Shown: positions 37,101-48,612 of the stretch, one piece after another
Layout of the letters: every line of letters starts with the position of its first letter
Position numbering within the stretch: position 1 is the stretch's first letter
NCBI RefSeq assembly: GCF_000208865.1
Contig: NC_018387.1
Location: forward strand, 1,116,001 to 1,180,000
Reading direction: 5' to 3'
DNA from: Neospora caninum Liverpool
Taxonomy: Eukaryota; Apicomplexa; Conoidasida; Eucoccidiorida; Sarcocystidae
Length of the DNA stretch: 64,000 bases
Program-made: the position numbers and the translations under genes
Notes under the pieces: generated by a model
Database searches by the model: none
What the model saw: only the letters and a program-made list of their open reading frames with translations
What the model was told of the DNA's origin: nothing

Positions 37101-40100
37101 TAAATAGACTTACATATACATGTTAAAATACATAAATCTTTACATATGTATATATATATATATTTGTAGAGAGAGATGTGGCGTATTTCAGTCGCCGTTT
37201 TGGGTGTTCTCTTGCGTGTCTCTGTTTTTTTCATGGTTCGCTTGCATGCGTCTGTCCGCTTTTTCGTCTCTCATGTCTTTGTTCTCGCGCTTTCTTGCGC
37301 CCACTTTTACGCCTCGTTTTTCTCCCTTTTCTTTCTTTATTCCGAGCCCAGACCCCGAGACTGCTGCAATGTACACTCAGGGCGGATCGCCCATGTACGG
37401 CGCTGACGGCGTAAGTTTTTTTTCAACGCATGCATTTTCGTCTCCCTCCGTTTCTTCGCGTTCGTGTCGTCTCCTTTTTCCCTCCGCCCCGTGATTTCCG
37501 TGTCCTTTTTCTCGTGTGCCGGGGAGGATTGCCAGCGCTTCCTCGCAGCCTCCTGGCTTCGCGCGAGCGTCCCCTGCGGAGGATTTCCTGGCGTCGAAAG
37601 TTTGCGTTTTCGACTCCGCAGCCTCGCCGCAATGGCCGCCGTCTCCCAGCCTTCTGTCTTTCTTTTCGTTTTTTCCTTTTTCCTCAGCTGTGGCTTAACC
37701 TCTCCAAAGGATTCATGAACGTCCCGTGGATCATCGCTGCGTATCTGAGGTGCGTCTTTCACAGCTCCTAGTGTTCGCTGTTCGTAAAAAGAGAGGAAAG
37801 ATGGCGGAAGAGAGAGAAGCGAGAAAGAAGAGAGAGAAGGGACAGCACATGAGAGGAGAGACATCGAGAGCGAAGAATGACGAAGACACTGAACACTGTT
37901 CCTTTCCTTGAAGACCGACGGCTTTCCGAGAGGGTATGCGGAGGAGAGAGCCGCCCGTTCTCTCCTTTCAGTCTTGTGTGATTTCTTCCTCCTACGATGT
38001 CCGTCTGCATGCGACGCCTCGTTTTTGTTTAAAAAGAAGAGAGAAACGCCGGACACAGCCAGAATGGCTCCGCGCAAGATCGGGTGTGGTCTTCGTCCTT
38101 CTTCTTTCTCCACGCAATGCTCGCGTCGTCTCCCTCTCGGGGCCTCTCAGGTGTCTCTACGCCTGCATCCAGGGCGCCACTTCGAGCGCCGTTGTGAACG
38201 ACACGATTGCAACCCTTCGACGCGTTGCATTTCTTCGAAAACTCATTTCGCTTGTGAGTCTTCCCCCGCCTTTCTGCCTTCCGGAACGTTCTTCCTCTCC
38301 CTATCGGTCTCTGATTTCTCGCCTTTTCAAGTCCAGTTCCACACCGCTCGGGATCTTTCGTCTCCTGTCTGCCTTTCTGGTCGGTTTCTGCTCCCGGATC
38401 CCCTTTCTACCAGTCGTCGCTTTTTCCTCTCCGTTTTCGTCGTGTTTTCTTCTCGTTTGAGCCCCCCTGAGTCTTCAGTCTGTCTTTTCTTCCTGCTGCT
38501 TGCCTAGCTGCCGCGTTTGGTCCTTTTTTTCCTCGCCCCTTTCCGGAGGTTCGAGTCGATCTGAGACAACCCTCACGCGTCACTGTTCTTCCCTGTCTTG
38601 ATCCTTCTCGGGCCTCCGCGCTGTCGCGCTCTGAGCAGATCGAGGCATGCCCGGTTATGACCTGCCACGTCGCGGCAAAGTTCTTCCGTCTGATGAACCA
38701 CGTCCTCCGCATGCAGCCCCACCAAGCGGTGAGTTTTGCCAGGAGCGACCCGCCACGACTTGCGTGCATCGGCGGGAAAAAGGACGAAAAGGAGATTCCA
38801 GAGACGAAAGCGGAAGTGAACAAGGTCATGCAGAGACACGAGACTGCCTGTGTACAGGCTTGGCTATATCACGACTTCCCACGGGGGGCTAGGGTTTACG
38901 GTTTAACTTTAGGCGTCCCGTCTGTATTCCGTGTATTGTCATTTTCCAGCCTTTGATGCGAAAAACAAGCGACACCATCCAACAAATCCGGGTCACTCCT
39001 CCCTTTTCTCTGCAACACACGTTTCTGAGGAAGAACCATTCTTTTGTTTTGGTCACTTGCGAACGCGAGTTTCCCGGGAGAAGAGACGATATGTCGCTGC
39101 AAAAGAAAAACAGCCAGGTGACGGGCGGAAGGACACAGTCTCCGAGCAAGGAGACAGCTTTGGTTGCGCGCCCGGGCGCACAACCAAAGCTGTTTGCGTT
39201 GGACATTTTTTTTCCTCTCTGGCATGTGCCTGCGCGTCACCCTTTCTTTTCATCAGGCAGAGTCGATGGACCTCGTCATCAACTACGCCTTGATGACGGA
39301 GTGAGTTCGCCTAAAAAGATCAGAAGAGGGAAAGCGCGAACGCGGCAGTCGAAGGGGACGGCGGAGCCCGGAGGGTGCCTGGCCTTCGCCTTTCCGATCG
39401 CTTCAAAAACGCGTCTGCCTGGCGAGAACGGTTCTTTGTCGCGGTTTTCGTGAAGCCCATCTATGCGTTCGCTCTGCTCAAGCTTCGTGCGCTCCCTGAG
39501 AGGGGTGGGGGGCTGCCCTGGCGTTCGTCTAGTCTCTTCGTCCCGGCGTTCGTCTGCAAGGAATCACTTCGGTGCCTTGAGAACGACGATGCTGGATTGG
39601 TCAATGGACTATTTATACGTTTTTCGGGCCGGTTTCACGCGCGTGGCATTGCCGGTCCTCCTCGCGTTTCGGCATGGCTTCGGAGAGACTAAATGCGACC
39701 ACTGGCAACTTCTCCTCGACGATCAGCCCTCGGTTCGCTTTCGGATTTCAGGTCGCATGCGTCTTTCTCGCTCTTCTGGTCTCTTTGGAGTCTCGCCTTT
39801 CTTCTCTGCTGGGTTCTGTGTCTTTCAGCTTTTCGGTCTACGTGACGCATCCGCTGCTCTTCGTTTTGAAACACTCGGCGAGTCGGCCGTTGAATCGCGA
39901 AGAACAGGCAAGCGACGGCCTCCCCACCTTTCTCTTTGTCTTTTTTCCGACTCTCTTTTTCTCGCCCGTTTTCCGCAAACGGGATAGTTTCTTCTACTCC
40001 CAGTGCTGCATCCGGATCTCGTTCGTGTGCACAATCGCGAAGTGTCTAATCAAGGCTGAGGCCGCTCCCCTTCCCTCTCCACTGAACACAAGAACGATTT

Positions 40101-40901
40101 TTCCTTGCTTCGTGGCCCAACGCGAATCAGCAAGGCGAAGTATTCAGCGCCGACTTGAACAGAGTTTTTGCATGCAGGCTGTTCGAATAGGAATTCGATT
40201 TCGGGACAACTCTCCGGTACAATCCACGCCCTCGGCTGCCTTCCGTTGTGGAGTACAGGGGTTCGTGGCGCCAGCGCGCTGTAGCGAGGGCTCCTCTCGT
40301 CAGTTGCGACACGTCAAAATGCCTGGAAAGAAGTTTGCCTTTTGTGTTTTCAGATTTTGTGTGGCGAAATGGCGAGCTTCTTCTCCATGCTGGCTCGTCA
40401 GACGTCCTACGTCAAGTATTCCTCTGAGTACGAAGTGCAAAAGTGGGCAACAGAGATCGCCCTCGAGAAGTTTTTCACCCCCGCCACGCTCCGTGCGCTC
40501 GTGGGCATGTTGCTGTTTGACATTCAAATCGACGCCGGCACGTCGCAGTAAGTGGGAAAAACGGGAACTTCTTTTCACGCCTCTCACGCGACCGCTGCGC
40601 CCTTGCTCAACGCCCTGACAGAGACGCGCCGGAGACCCCCGCATGCAAAGAAAGCCTCACCACAGCTGCAGGCTGCGCATGCTTCAATTGCGGGGTAGAC
40701 CAGGCACACCGAAACGCCTCCAGGCGGTTTAGTCAAGAGAAATTGTCTCAAACACAGGACCTCTCAACTCGATATTAATATGGGGAGAGCCAAGGCCTCT
40801 CCTTCTGGATATACGTACTTGAATAAGTGTACACCTGTGCAGAAATGGGGAGGGTGCAGATACGTTACAGAGATACACTGCAAATGTATACTTTTCCATT
40901 T

Positions 40902-40940
<39 letters not shown>

Positions 40941-41059
40941 CATTTATATATATATATATATACATATATACATATATATACATATATATACATATATATA
41001 CATATATATACATATATATACATATATACATATATATGTATATATATACATATATATAC

Positions 41060-41106
<47 letters not shown>

Positions 41107-41125
41107 TATATACTTATATACATAC

Positions 41126-41200
<75 letters not shown>

Positions 41201-41683
41201 CATATATATGTATACGTTTATGCGAGGACACGCTTCTGTTCATGGATGACTATGATTTCATTCGTGAACGAATATGAAGTTATGGAGATGTGGCGTCGTC
41301 GCCGAATGAGGCTTCTGGGCTCCCGCCTCTCTCCTGGGAAACTCAACTGTGGGAGGTGTCTCCAGCGTCTCCTCGCTGCGCAGAAGAATGCATGCAGTCG
41401 GTGGCCCAATTCAACTGCGCGACTGTGGCGTGTGCCTGCGGTGTTTGTTTTGTTCAGTGGAAGCTACATCTCGCATCTCTTTGCGGATCTGGCTCCCATG
41501 CGTGAACGTAAGACTCGGGGTGTCTGTACAATAGAAAGCAAAGCCGGCGATTTCCACTGGTTGCCAGGGGATTCCACCGGATCCAAAAGCAGAAACGAAA
41601 ACGGACACTCTGTGTCTATGCAGGCGCGAAGACAAGATGTGTGAAAGGCGCATGCGTCGGAACAATGATACCTGTGATTCTCC

Positions 41684-41719
<36 letters not shown>

Positions 41720-41997
41720 ATTAGGAAGATGCGTGGAAATGCGCGTATGTTCCAACTGAGTGAAGGAAATATAGACGTGCATGTATCTGTCAGTGCAGTT
41801 AGGCGTCCCAGTGACGGCGGCGGTGTGATGGAGGTTTTCTCCCTCACAGAGAGAGGATGATTTCTTGATACGTATCAAGGGTCGAATTCGACGTTTTCTC
41901 TGTTTAGGATTTATCTGTTACGCCCACTTGTCCACTTCAGCCTCTCCACAAAGATGCGTTTGTACCTCTGGATCGCATAAGCGCTTTCTCCTCTCCC

Positions 41998-42045
<48 letters not shown>

Positions 42046-45000
42046 CACATATACACATCTATGCATATATGTGTGTATGGGTGTATTTTTGAGTTTTGAA
42101 GGTGTTTCTAGACCGTGTGAGCAAGCCTCATCTGGTCTTGCGCTGGCCTTTGGATGTGCCTGCGTGTGTTCCACGTTCGTTCTTAGGAATGCGCATCGAG
42201 TGCCTAACAATGCTCTCAGTGATAGTGCAGCGTTGCCCCGCACGTCTCGGCTATGAAGCCTTAGAGGCTCTCCAGGTGGTAGGTGCCGTCAAAATGGAAA
42301 CCTGCCTTTCCGGGATCTCACCTGTTTTCTTGCCAAGGTCCGACGCCTTTTTCTCTCTCGGCTGCTCTCCCGCGTCGATGTCAAGTTTTGTCTTCGCTGT
42401 CTCTTTCGGCGTCGCTGTAAAAAGCGAGTGCATGCGGCTCGTAAGGGAAACGTCTTCCCGAAGCACAGCGAAGCACACGACAATAAAAGGGACAAATCGC
42501 GACATCCGGCTCTCTTCTTGCCCTAGGCTCGGTTCCCCCCGTCGACCGCTTTTTTTACATTTCCTTTCTTCGAGCTTTGGCTTGTTGAGGGCCTCTTCTT
42601 TTTCTACTCTCACTCCGCATGGCGTGCAGGCGCGTGTCTTCAATCACCACCCCATTCGAAACTCGATTCTGTACGAATTGCTCGACGACGCAAACACTGG
42701 GCATTTTCGCGCAACGCTCGTAAGCCGAGGCTCTCCTTAGGATCCAGTGCCTATTCTCTGTCGATCCGGTGAATCCAACTCATACGCAACAGATGGCCGC
42801 GCCCATACACATATGCTCTTCCACATATAGAACTACGTGAGTATATAAAATTTGTACGTACGCACGGAGATTCTAGACATGGAAAGGGGGGCGCTCAGCG
42901 AACGCGCAGAACTCTCTCTGGTTTAGATTTTGCATGTGTTTTTTACCGAAGCCTGGTTCAGATGTTTTCGTTTCCGGCTCGTGGATGGGGGTTCACGAAT
43001 GAGACAACTCAATCCCGTACGCGAGTCGATGGACATGCGTCTACCCTTCTGTCTCTCTGCCGGTCTCTTCGACTGCCAACCCCATATATATATATATATA
43101 TATGCCTTGTTGCATGCCCATAGAGATATCACACGTGGTATGGATTTGTCGACATGAAACTTTGTGTTTTTTTGCGCAGGAGCTGCTGTTGTCGGAGCAT
43201 GCACAAAGAGCGGAGCGAATTTTGCAGCTTGCTGTTGTGTACTGGTGGACGGCGGCCTCGCACCTCAACAGTGAGTGTCTCTTCAGCGTGACGGTTTCTT
43301 CCCTTCGTTTTTCCTTCTCTTTGTTTTCTCAACTGCATGCCCCACGCGAACGCGCGGAGCGCGTGCATGTCTCTGCGTTTCGGGTGCGGCCGAAACACTT
43401 GCAGTTTCAGCTGTCAAAGGGCGAGTCTTCGCTCCTTTCTCTGTAAAGACGCGGCGGCGTTCTCGGCACATCGTCGTCATGGACTCTCTACTTTTTTCCT
43501 TTTCTACACAGCTCCGCCTGTTCGGCAAGTGGTTGCAGTCACCAACTACGCGTTCTACATCCTCGATAAGCCAGCTGGTTTGTGAGTCTCCGTCCACTTT
43601 CCTCGCATCTTCTCCCGTGTCGCATGCAACAAAACTTCCAAGTCACCGCGACCCCTGATCCCGGAAGAATAGAAACGAATTCCTCCTCTTCATTCTCCAC
43701 GCGCACACACATATCCACATATATGCGATATATGTGTATCTATCTATACGCAGGCGTATATCTCTGTTCACGTGCATACGTATACATGTCTATGCACATA
43801 CATATACACATATCGACACATATAAATGTATGGGAGTTTGTGGATGCCCATGCATGTATAACTATGCTTTGCGTGTTGACGGCGCACGTGAGAGTGGTCT
43901 TGTGTGTGGCGTTTCAGAAGCGATCCCAGCACGCCAGAGGTGGAGTACCACCACGAGAAAAGTGGAAGAATTCGCATTGTCGGAAAAAAGAAATACCGGG
44001 ACATGACTCGAGTCGTGAAAGGCTTCCCGAGCAGCGACTGGCTAGCTGTCGGATGGAAGGAGGTAGGTGCACAGACGCGGGCCCTCCCAGAAAGTTAACT
44101 TTTCAATATTTTTTTAAGTTAAAAATGATTTACTTGAGGAACTGGATCAGCTTAGTACGCAAAGGAAGTGTATCTGAAAATCTACACATTTTCCAAGTGA
44201 ATGGTTCCGCCAGGCGCTGGTAAAAAAAGAAAACAGGCTTTCCTGAGAAATCCTCGACCAGTCCTCTGCTCACCACCAGGGCCGTCTGTTCGCTTTCGTC
44301 GACGTTTGCGCTCTCCTGTGTTTAAACTCTTTTGTAACTGATTATTAGCCGCAAAAACAGAGACGCTCGCCGTCGGGTGTTTGTCTTCTTATCCAGTCAC
44401 GACCGAACGGACAGGGATTCGAAGAAGTTTTCGACATCATCATCTGCGACAAAGTAAGAAAAAGGCACGGGTGCACACGTCTCCTCTCCAACTCGATGTG
44501 CGGATACACATGTACATGAATAGAAATATATTTGTGTATGGAAGTGTGTGTATATCTAGCCATTTTGTGCATCGTTCTCTAGGCGTGACCTCGTGAATTC
44601 GCCTCGCTGCCTGCGTTTGTCGATGCGTCCATGTCACTCTGCCTCACGATCTGCGGTGCACATGGACGGATGTATCCATATATATACATGTATTTACATA
44701 TATATGTATATGCATGCTTGTATGCAACTATACATATATATACAAGTGTGTGAGAACGTGTATGCCGAGAGACATAGAAAAAATCTTGCATGTTCCTCTC
44801 GCGCTACCAGCTTCGACGCAAGAACGTCCGGGAGTGCAACTCAAAGAAGAATAGAGATGAGAGGGCCACATCGGGAATCTGGGAAGAAGATAGCTCCAGT
44901 GCTTCTGTTGCCTTCTGGGAATGTCTGTTTTGTTTCTTTTCTTCAGCTTCTCGCCGCAGCTCCTGTGATCGAATGTTTGCATGCAATCTCAGGTACGCCG

Positions 45001-47883
45001 ATGTCAGCCCCTGTTACACCAGCAAAGATCCTGTCTGTGTGATTCATCGCATAACTGTTGAGGATATGTTCGCATGTACATGCATGCACGTCGCTTGGTA
45101 TATATATATATGTCTGTGAGTTTGTATAGATGCGTACATATACTCAGAGATGAATCTATAGGTATATTTGTGTTTATGCAGATGTCATGCATGCATCTAC
45201 ATGCTGAGGATGGGTGCGAGGATGTTTCCGATAGGCTGCTTTGTTCTCTTTGTAGGTCGTGTGGATGAGGAGCGCGTGGAAGTCCTCAAAGACGCAGTTA
45301 TGAAAGAGTGCGTATTGACAATCGTTGATCCGAAACTGATTGAAGCGGCGTCCATTGCTTTCCGACAGGTAACCGTGCGCAGGTTTCCTCAACGAACATA
45401 AATTTTTAACGGATGCAATTGCCACTGATCTACTCATACCCAAGAGAGTGCCTCAAGCACTGTGCAGAAACTGATGCAGCCCTACCACCCTTTCCAAGGA
45501 CGTGTACGCCTTCCTACCATATGCGTATATATATATATATATATATTTGTATGTATATGTGTGTGTTCCTCACATAAATGTATTTGTTTTAAAACGGGAG
45601 GCGATTCGAGCTCTGGCGCCTCTGCGCCGCGTCTCGACACGTTGGATATGTGGGAGCACCTGGAGGTGTGAAGATGCTTTAACGGCCTCGCGAGGTTGTG
45701 TGCTATCCAGGGTATGCGTGTCCACGTCAACACTCGTTGTCTTCAATGCGCGAGGGAAGTCCTTTTTCTTTGATCCCCTCGTCTTTGCAGCGGGTCAGCG
45801 AAGAGGCGCGAAAAGCAAAGGAAAAGCCGAATCCTGCCGACCGGTACCAAGCCCTGTTTGTTCTAACCTTGTCAGGTAAGAAGAAAGTTCTCGTTACCTT
45901 TCCTTTGTTCACTGCGCCACTGCAGCGCAGCACCCAGAACTTGGCTGTCTGTATTTCATCGCTGCAGTCGTGTTACCCTAGGTGACGGGTTTGGGAAGGT
46001 GGTACTTTCGGCATCGTCCTCGCAACTTTCGCGACAAATTTTTGGAAGTTCTTTGATTCTTTGCACGCAGCCCTCTCACGACGGGGAACACACAACGAGT
46101 CCTTCTGGCTCTTTCTTCTCGTGTGTCTTCGTGTTGCAGAAGTCTACGAGATCAACGTCAACTGGAAATTCTGGTTCTGCTTGAACCCTCTCGCTTGCCG
46201 TACGTACATCCTCGGCGGGGCTGGTTGTGGCGTGCCTGCATACGGGAAACCGAGGGTCAAGAGCGAAGTCTATCATCATTCAGTGGAACTGCCGAGAAAG
46301 GCACAAGAGCACAAGTTGACAACCGGTTTTTTCTGCTCTGAGGGATCGCCTAGCGCACTGGTCTCCTCAGCACGTCCCTTGTCTTTTCGCCTCCGTGTCT
46401 GCGGCTTCTTCCGTCCCCCTCGCCCTTTTGCCGTTTGTCGCCTCGGTGGGATCCTGCTCTCGTCCCTCCACCTCTTCGTGCGGTTGCGTGCGTGCTTCCC
46501 CGGTCTACCGCGAGTTTGTGACGTGGATCCTTTTGCCGCGGTTTTCGGTGGCGCCTCTCTCGTCCGGTTTCTTCGGCGCCGCCGCCGAGTTCCCGTGCTG
46601 CCTTGACTGACGCCTCTCTGTCGCTTTTGCTGCTTCGCGTTCGACCACCGGCGTCTCGCTGGCTCCGTTCTGTGTTTCGTTGCCTGGCAGGCGAGGCTGG
46701 GGGCATTCGCGAAGCCGACGAAGACGACGACAAAGACAACCCGACGCGCTTGCGCGGCCCGGAAGAACAAGGCGGCGGCTTGGGGAACTTTGTCGGGTGG
46801 ATGGAAGACGAAGATAACTCGTGGGCACACGATCGCATGCAAGACGACAGAAACGAAGCCATCGAGGTACTCTCCGAAGTCGACAGATCACACACTCGCT
46901 GTCACTCTCCGCACCTCCCTCTAGAAACACATCGCCGACCATACGTACGTGCATATATATATAATGTATTCGTGAGAATATATATATACATATATTTGCT
47001 GAGATGTGTGCTTATCCGTATATGCGAGGCGTTCTCTTCGCAGACGTTCGCGTATTCACACCCTCTTTCCCGATTTCCTGTCGACCCTATACATATGTAT
47101 ATAGGTAGTTAGGTAGAGCTGTGAGGATTCGTTCTGTTGTGCATTCCCCTGTGAAGGCTGCTTCGCGCGTCTATGCTTGTGTGTGTCCGCTTTTTTTCCA
47201 GAACTCGAATGAAGTCCCGTCGTGGATGGACATGATGGGGAATGCGACGGCTCCGCACCTGCGGCGGCTGCAGGCCGCCAAGGCGAATTTGTTGACTGTG
47301 ACTTTCAGAGGAAGCATCGAGGATATTCGTCAGGTAAGGTTTTTGCATTCCTTGTTCCCCATTCTCGAGCAACCGGTCGTGGAAAAGGTATTTTTTGAGA
47401 AACTACGGCGTTTTCAGCCAGCGCGTGGGATCTCGGTGACCGCAGTGCTGTTCTTCAGCCCATCCTGTGCATGCATGTTTCCTTGACGGATTCATCGTCT
47501 ACGCGTCTCGATGTGGGTGAGTATCCGTGCAGTTCCACATGTGCATCTGTGCCTGAACGTATATATGTTTGGGTATGCATATGTGCATATGTGTGTGCAT
47601 CGGGTTTCCCAGTGATTTCCATCGGCGTTTTCAAGCACCAATCAGGAGCCATAGGGTGTAGAGGCTTGAGAGCAAGGAGGCTGAACACGAACACATGCAT
47701 GCGCATAACACGAGAGGCGTAGATGGCCTTCCCGGCGAAACGGAAGCACAGTATATATATGCAACTGCGAGCCTAAACCAATAGTGCTGTGGGGAAATTC
47801 ATGTGGGTACAGTTGCAGATGTGAATACGGAAACTGGGAATAATGCGACCTTGTCTGTGTACATGTGTACGTCTCTATCTATA

Positions 47884-47918
<35 letters not shown>

Positions 47919-48243
47919 ATATATATATATATGTATATATCTATAGATTCGAAGTTTTGTTGGGCATGTAAATTTCTATTAAGGGAAGTCGTATAGACAG
48001 AGAGGAAGAGAGAGTGATTTGCTTTTATCTCCGAAAGTGTGTCGCGGGCGTGTCTGTTAAATTCATGCATAACGAAACAAGCAGTTCTTGTAAGTTCCTG
48101 ACCGCCTGTTCTCCGTGTCTCATTGAATACTGGAATAGTGTCTCCTTTTGTGTCCCAGGTTGAATTTGCGGGAAAAGAAGAAAGCACAGTGGAAATGACC
48201 TTTCGCCAAGGCAAAGGCTCCAGCGCAACGCAGGAGGTACCGG

Positions 48244-48281
<38 letters not shown>

Positions 48282-48311
48282 CATGTGCGTGTATGTGTAG
48301 CCGTCATCCCC

Positions 48312-48342
<31 letters not shown>

Positions 48343-48612
48343 TACACACGTGTGCATGCTGTAGCTTAATGACCATAATTCCTAGAGCCGACACTGCCTT
48401 GCTTTCCAAGATGTGTCCTTCCCTCTCTACCGTAGCGCGTTTGCGTGCTGTTTCCTGCCGGGCGAATTTCGCCGACGCCTGTGTGATATCTTTGCTTTTT
48501 TTCTCAACTTTCTCTTCAGGTGGTCACAGTGGTGTTTTCCGATGACGGTGCACGCGAGCAGTGGCGGCGTGCCCTCGCCAAGGCTCTGAATCGAACAGAC
48601 GAATCCGAGTGA
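19762..48612 (+). CDS. Very large LRR / ARM-HEAT-like solenoid protein with C-terminal PH-like regions, 49 exons, complete
   Basis: No named homologue recognised. Exons: 19762-20359, 21078-21205, 21700-21878, 22338-22407, 22896-23012, 23623-23688, 24167-24252, 24638-24815, 25052-25176, 25534-25612, 25778-25863, 26384-26516, 27097-27156, 28511-28613, 28923-29083, 29388-29513, 30215-30401, 31037-31170, 31493-31614, 32126-32221, 32968-33113, 33705-33823, 34417-34521, 35102-35184, 35779-35869, 36164-36349, 36818-36866, 37352-37410, 37688-37749, 38151-38253, 38639-38728, 39257-39300, 39561-39732, 40354-40547, 41458-41507, 42187-42275, 42630-42719, 43180-43270, 43512-43581, 43918-44062, 44397-44453, 44947-44992, 45256-45368, 45791-45875, 46140-46199, 46691-46866, 47202-47333, 48159-48236, 48520-48612. 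Every junction is GT-AG with matching phase; 5712 nt give 1903 residues. Residues about 77-300 are LRRs ([26 protein letters not shown]). About 320-1090 are helical repeats ([14 protein letters not shown]), and 1096-1188 is charged coiled coil. PH-like regions lie near 1553-1658 ([13 protein letters not shown]) and 1804-1903 ([16 protein letters not shown]). It looks like a cytosolic scaffold; that role is inferred. Least certain: exon 33 and the join of exons 5-6. Confidence 0.85.
20873..21030. repeat. TCT/TCC-rich tandem sequence in intron 1 of the LRR-solenoid gene
   Basis: Near-purine-free sequence built from TCCTCTCCTT/TCTTCTCCTT-like units precedes the exon 2 acceptor at 21076-21077. 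It reads open in two frames as Ser/Pro or Phe/Leu repeats, but it lies inside an intron whose removal restores an LRR. Confidence 0.8.
27285..27955. repeat. Compound CATCCATATCTATACA / (TA)n tandem array in intron 13
   Basis: A 16-nt motif, CATCCATATCTATACA with variants, recurs many times, interspersed with (TA)n tracts of varying length. The array lies between exon 13 (ends 27156) and exon 14 (starts 28511) of the LRR-solenoid gene. Long open frames rich in Tyr, Ile and His here are products of the repeat, not genes. Confidence 0.92.
39154..39193. repeat. 40-bp near-perfect palindrome centred on CCCGGG
   Basis: The left arm ACAGCTTTGGTTGCGCGCCC mirrors the right arm as reverse complement with one mismatched pair; there is no loop spacer. 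It lies in intron 31 of the LRR-solenoid gene, between exons ending at 38728 and starting at 39257. It could form a cruciform in DNA or a stable hairpin in pre-mRNA. Confidence 0.93.
40905..41215. repeat. (TA)n / CATATATA microsatellite block in intron 34
   Basis: About 310 nt of TA dinucleotides interrupted by CATATATA units lie in the intron between exons 34 and 35 of the LRR-solenoid gene. Apparent Tyr/Ile-rich open frames on both strands come from the repeat. Confidence 0.92.
47887..47935. repeat. (CTAT)n microsatellite
   Basis: A run of CTAT units followed by TA dinucleotides lies in intron 47 of the LRR-solenoid gene, between exons ending at 47333 and starting at 48159. Confidence 0.9.

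Noticed and set aside
38888..38915. Telomere-like AGGGTTTA/GGTTTA string
   Set aside because: Only one or two degenerate units, inside an intron; too short to call an interstitial telomeric repeat.
40780..41277. Long Tyr/Ile open frames on both strands
   Set aside because: Produced by TA/CATATA repeats inside intron 34.
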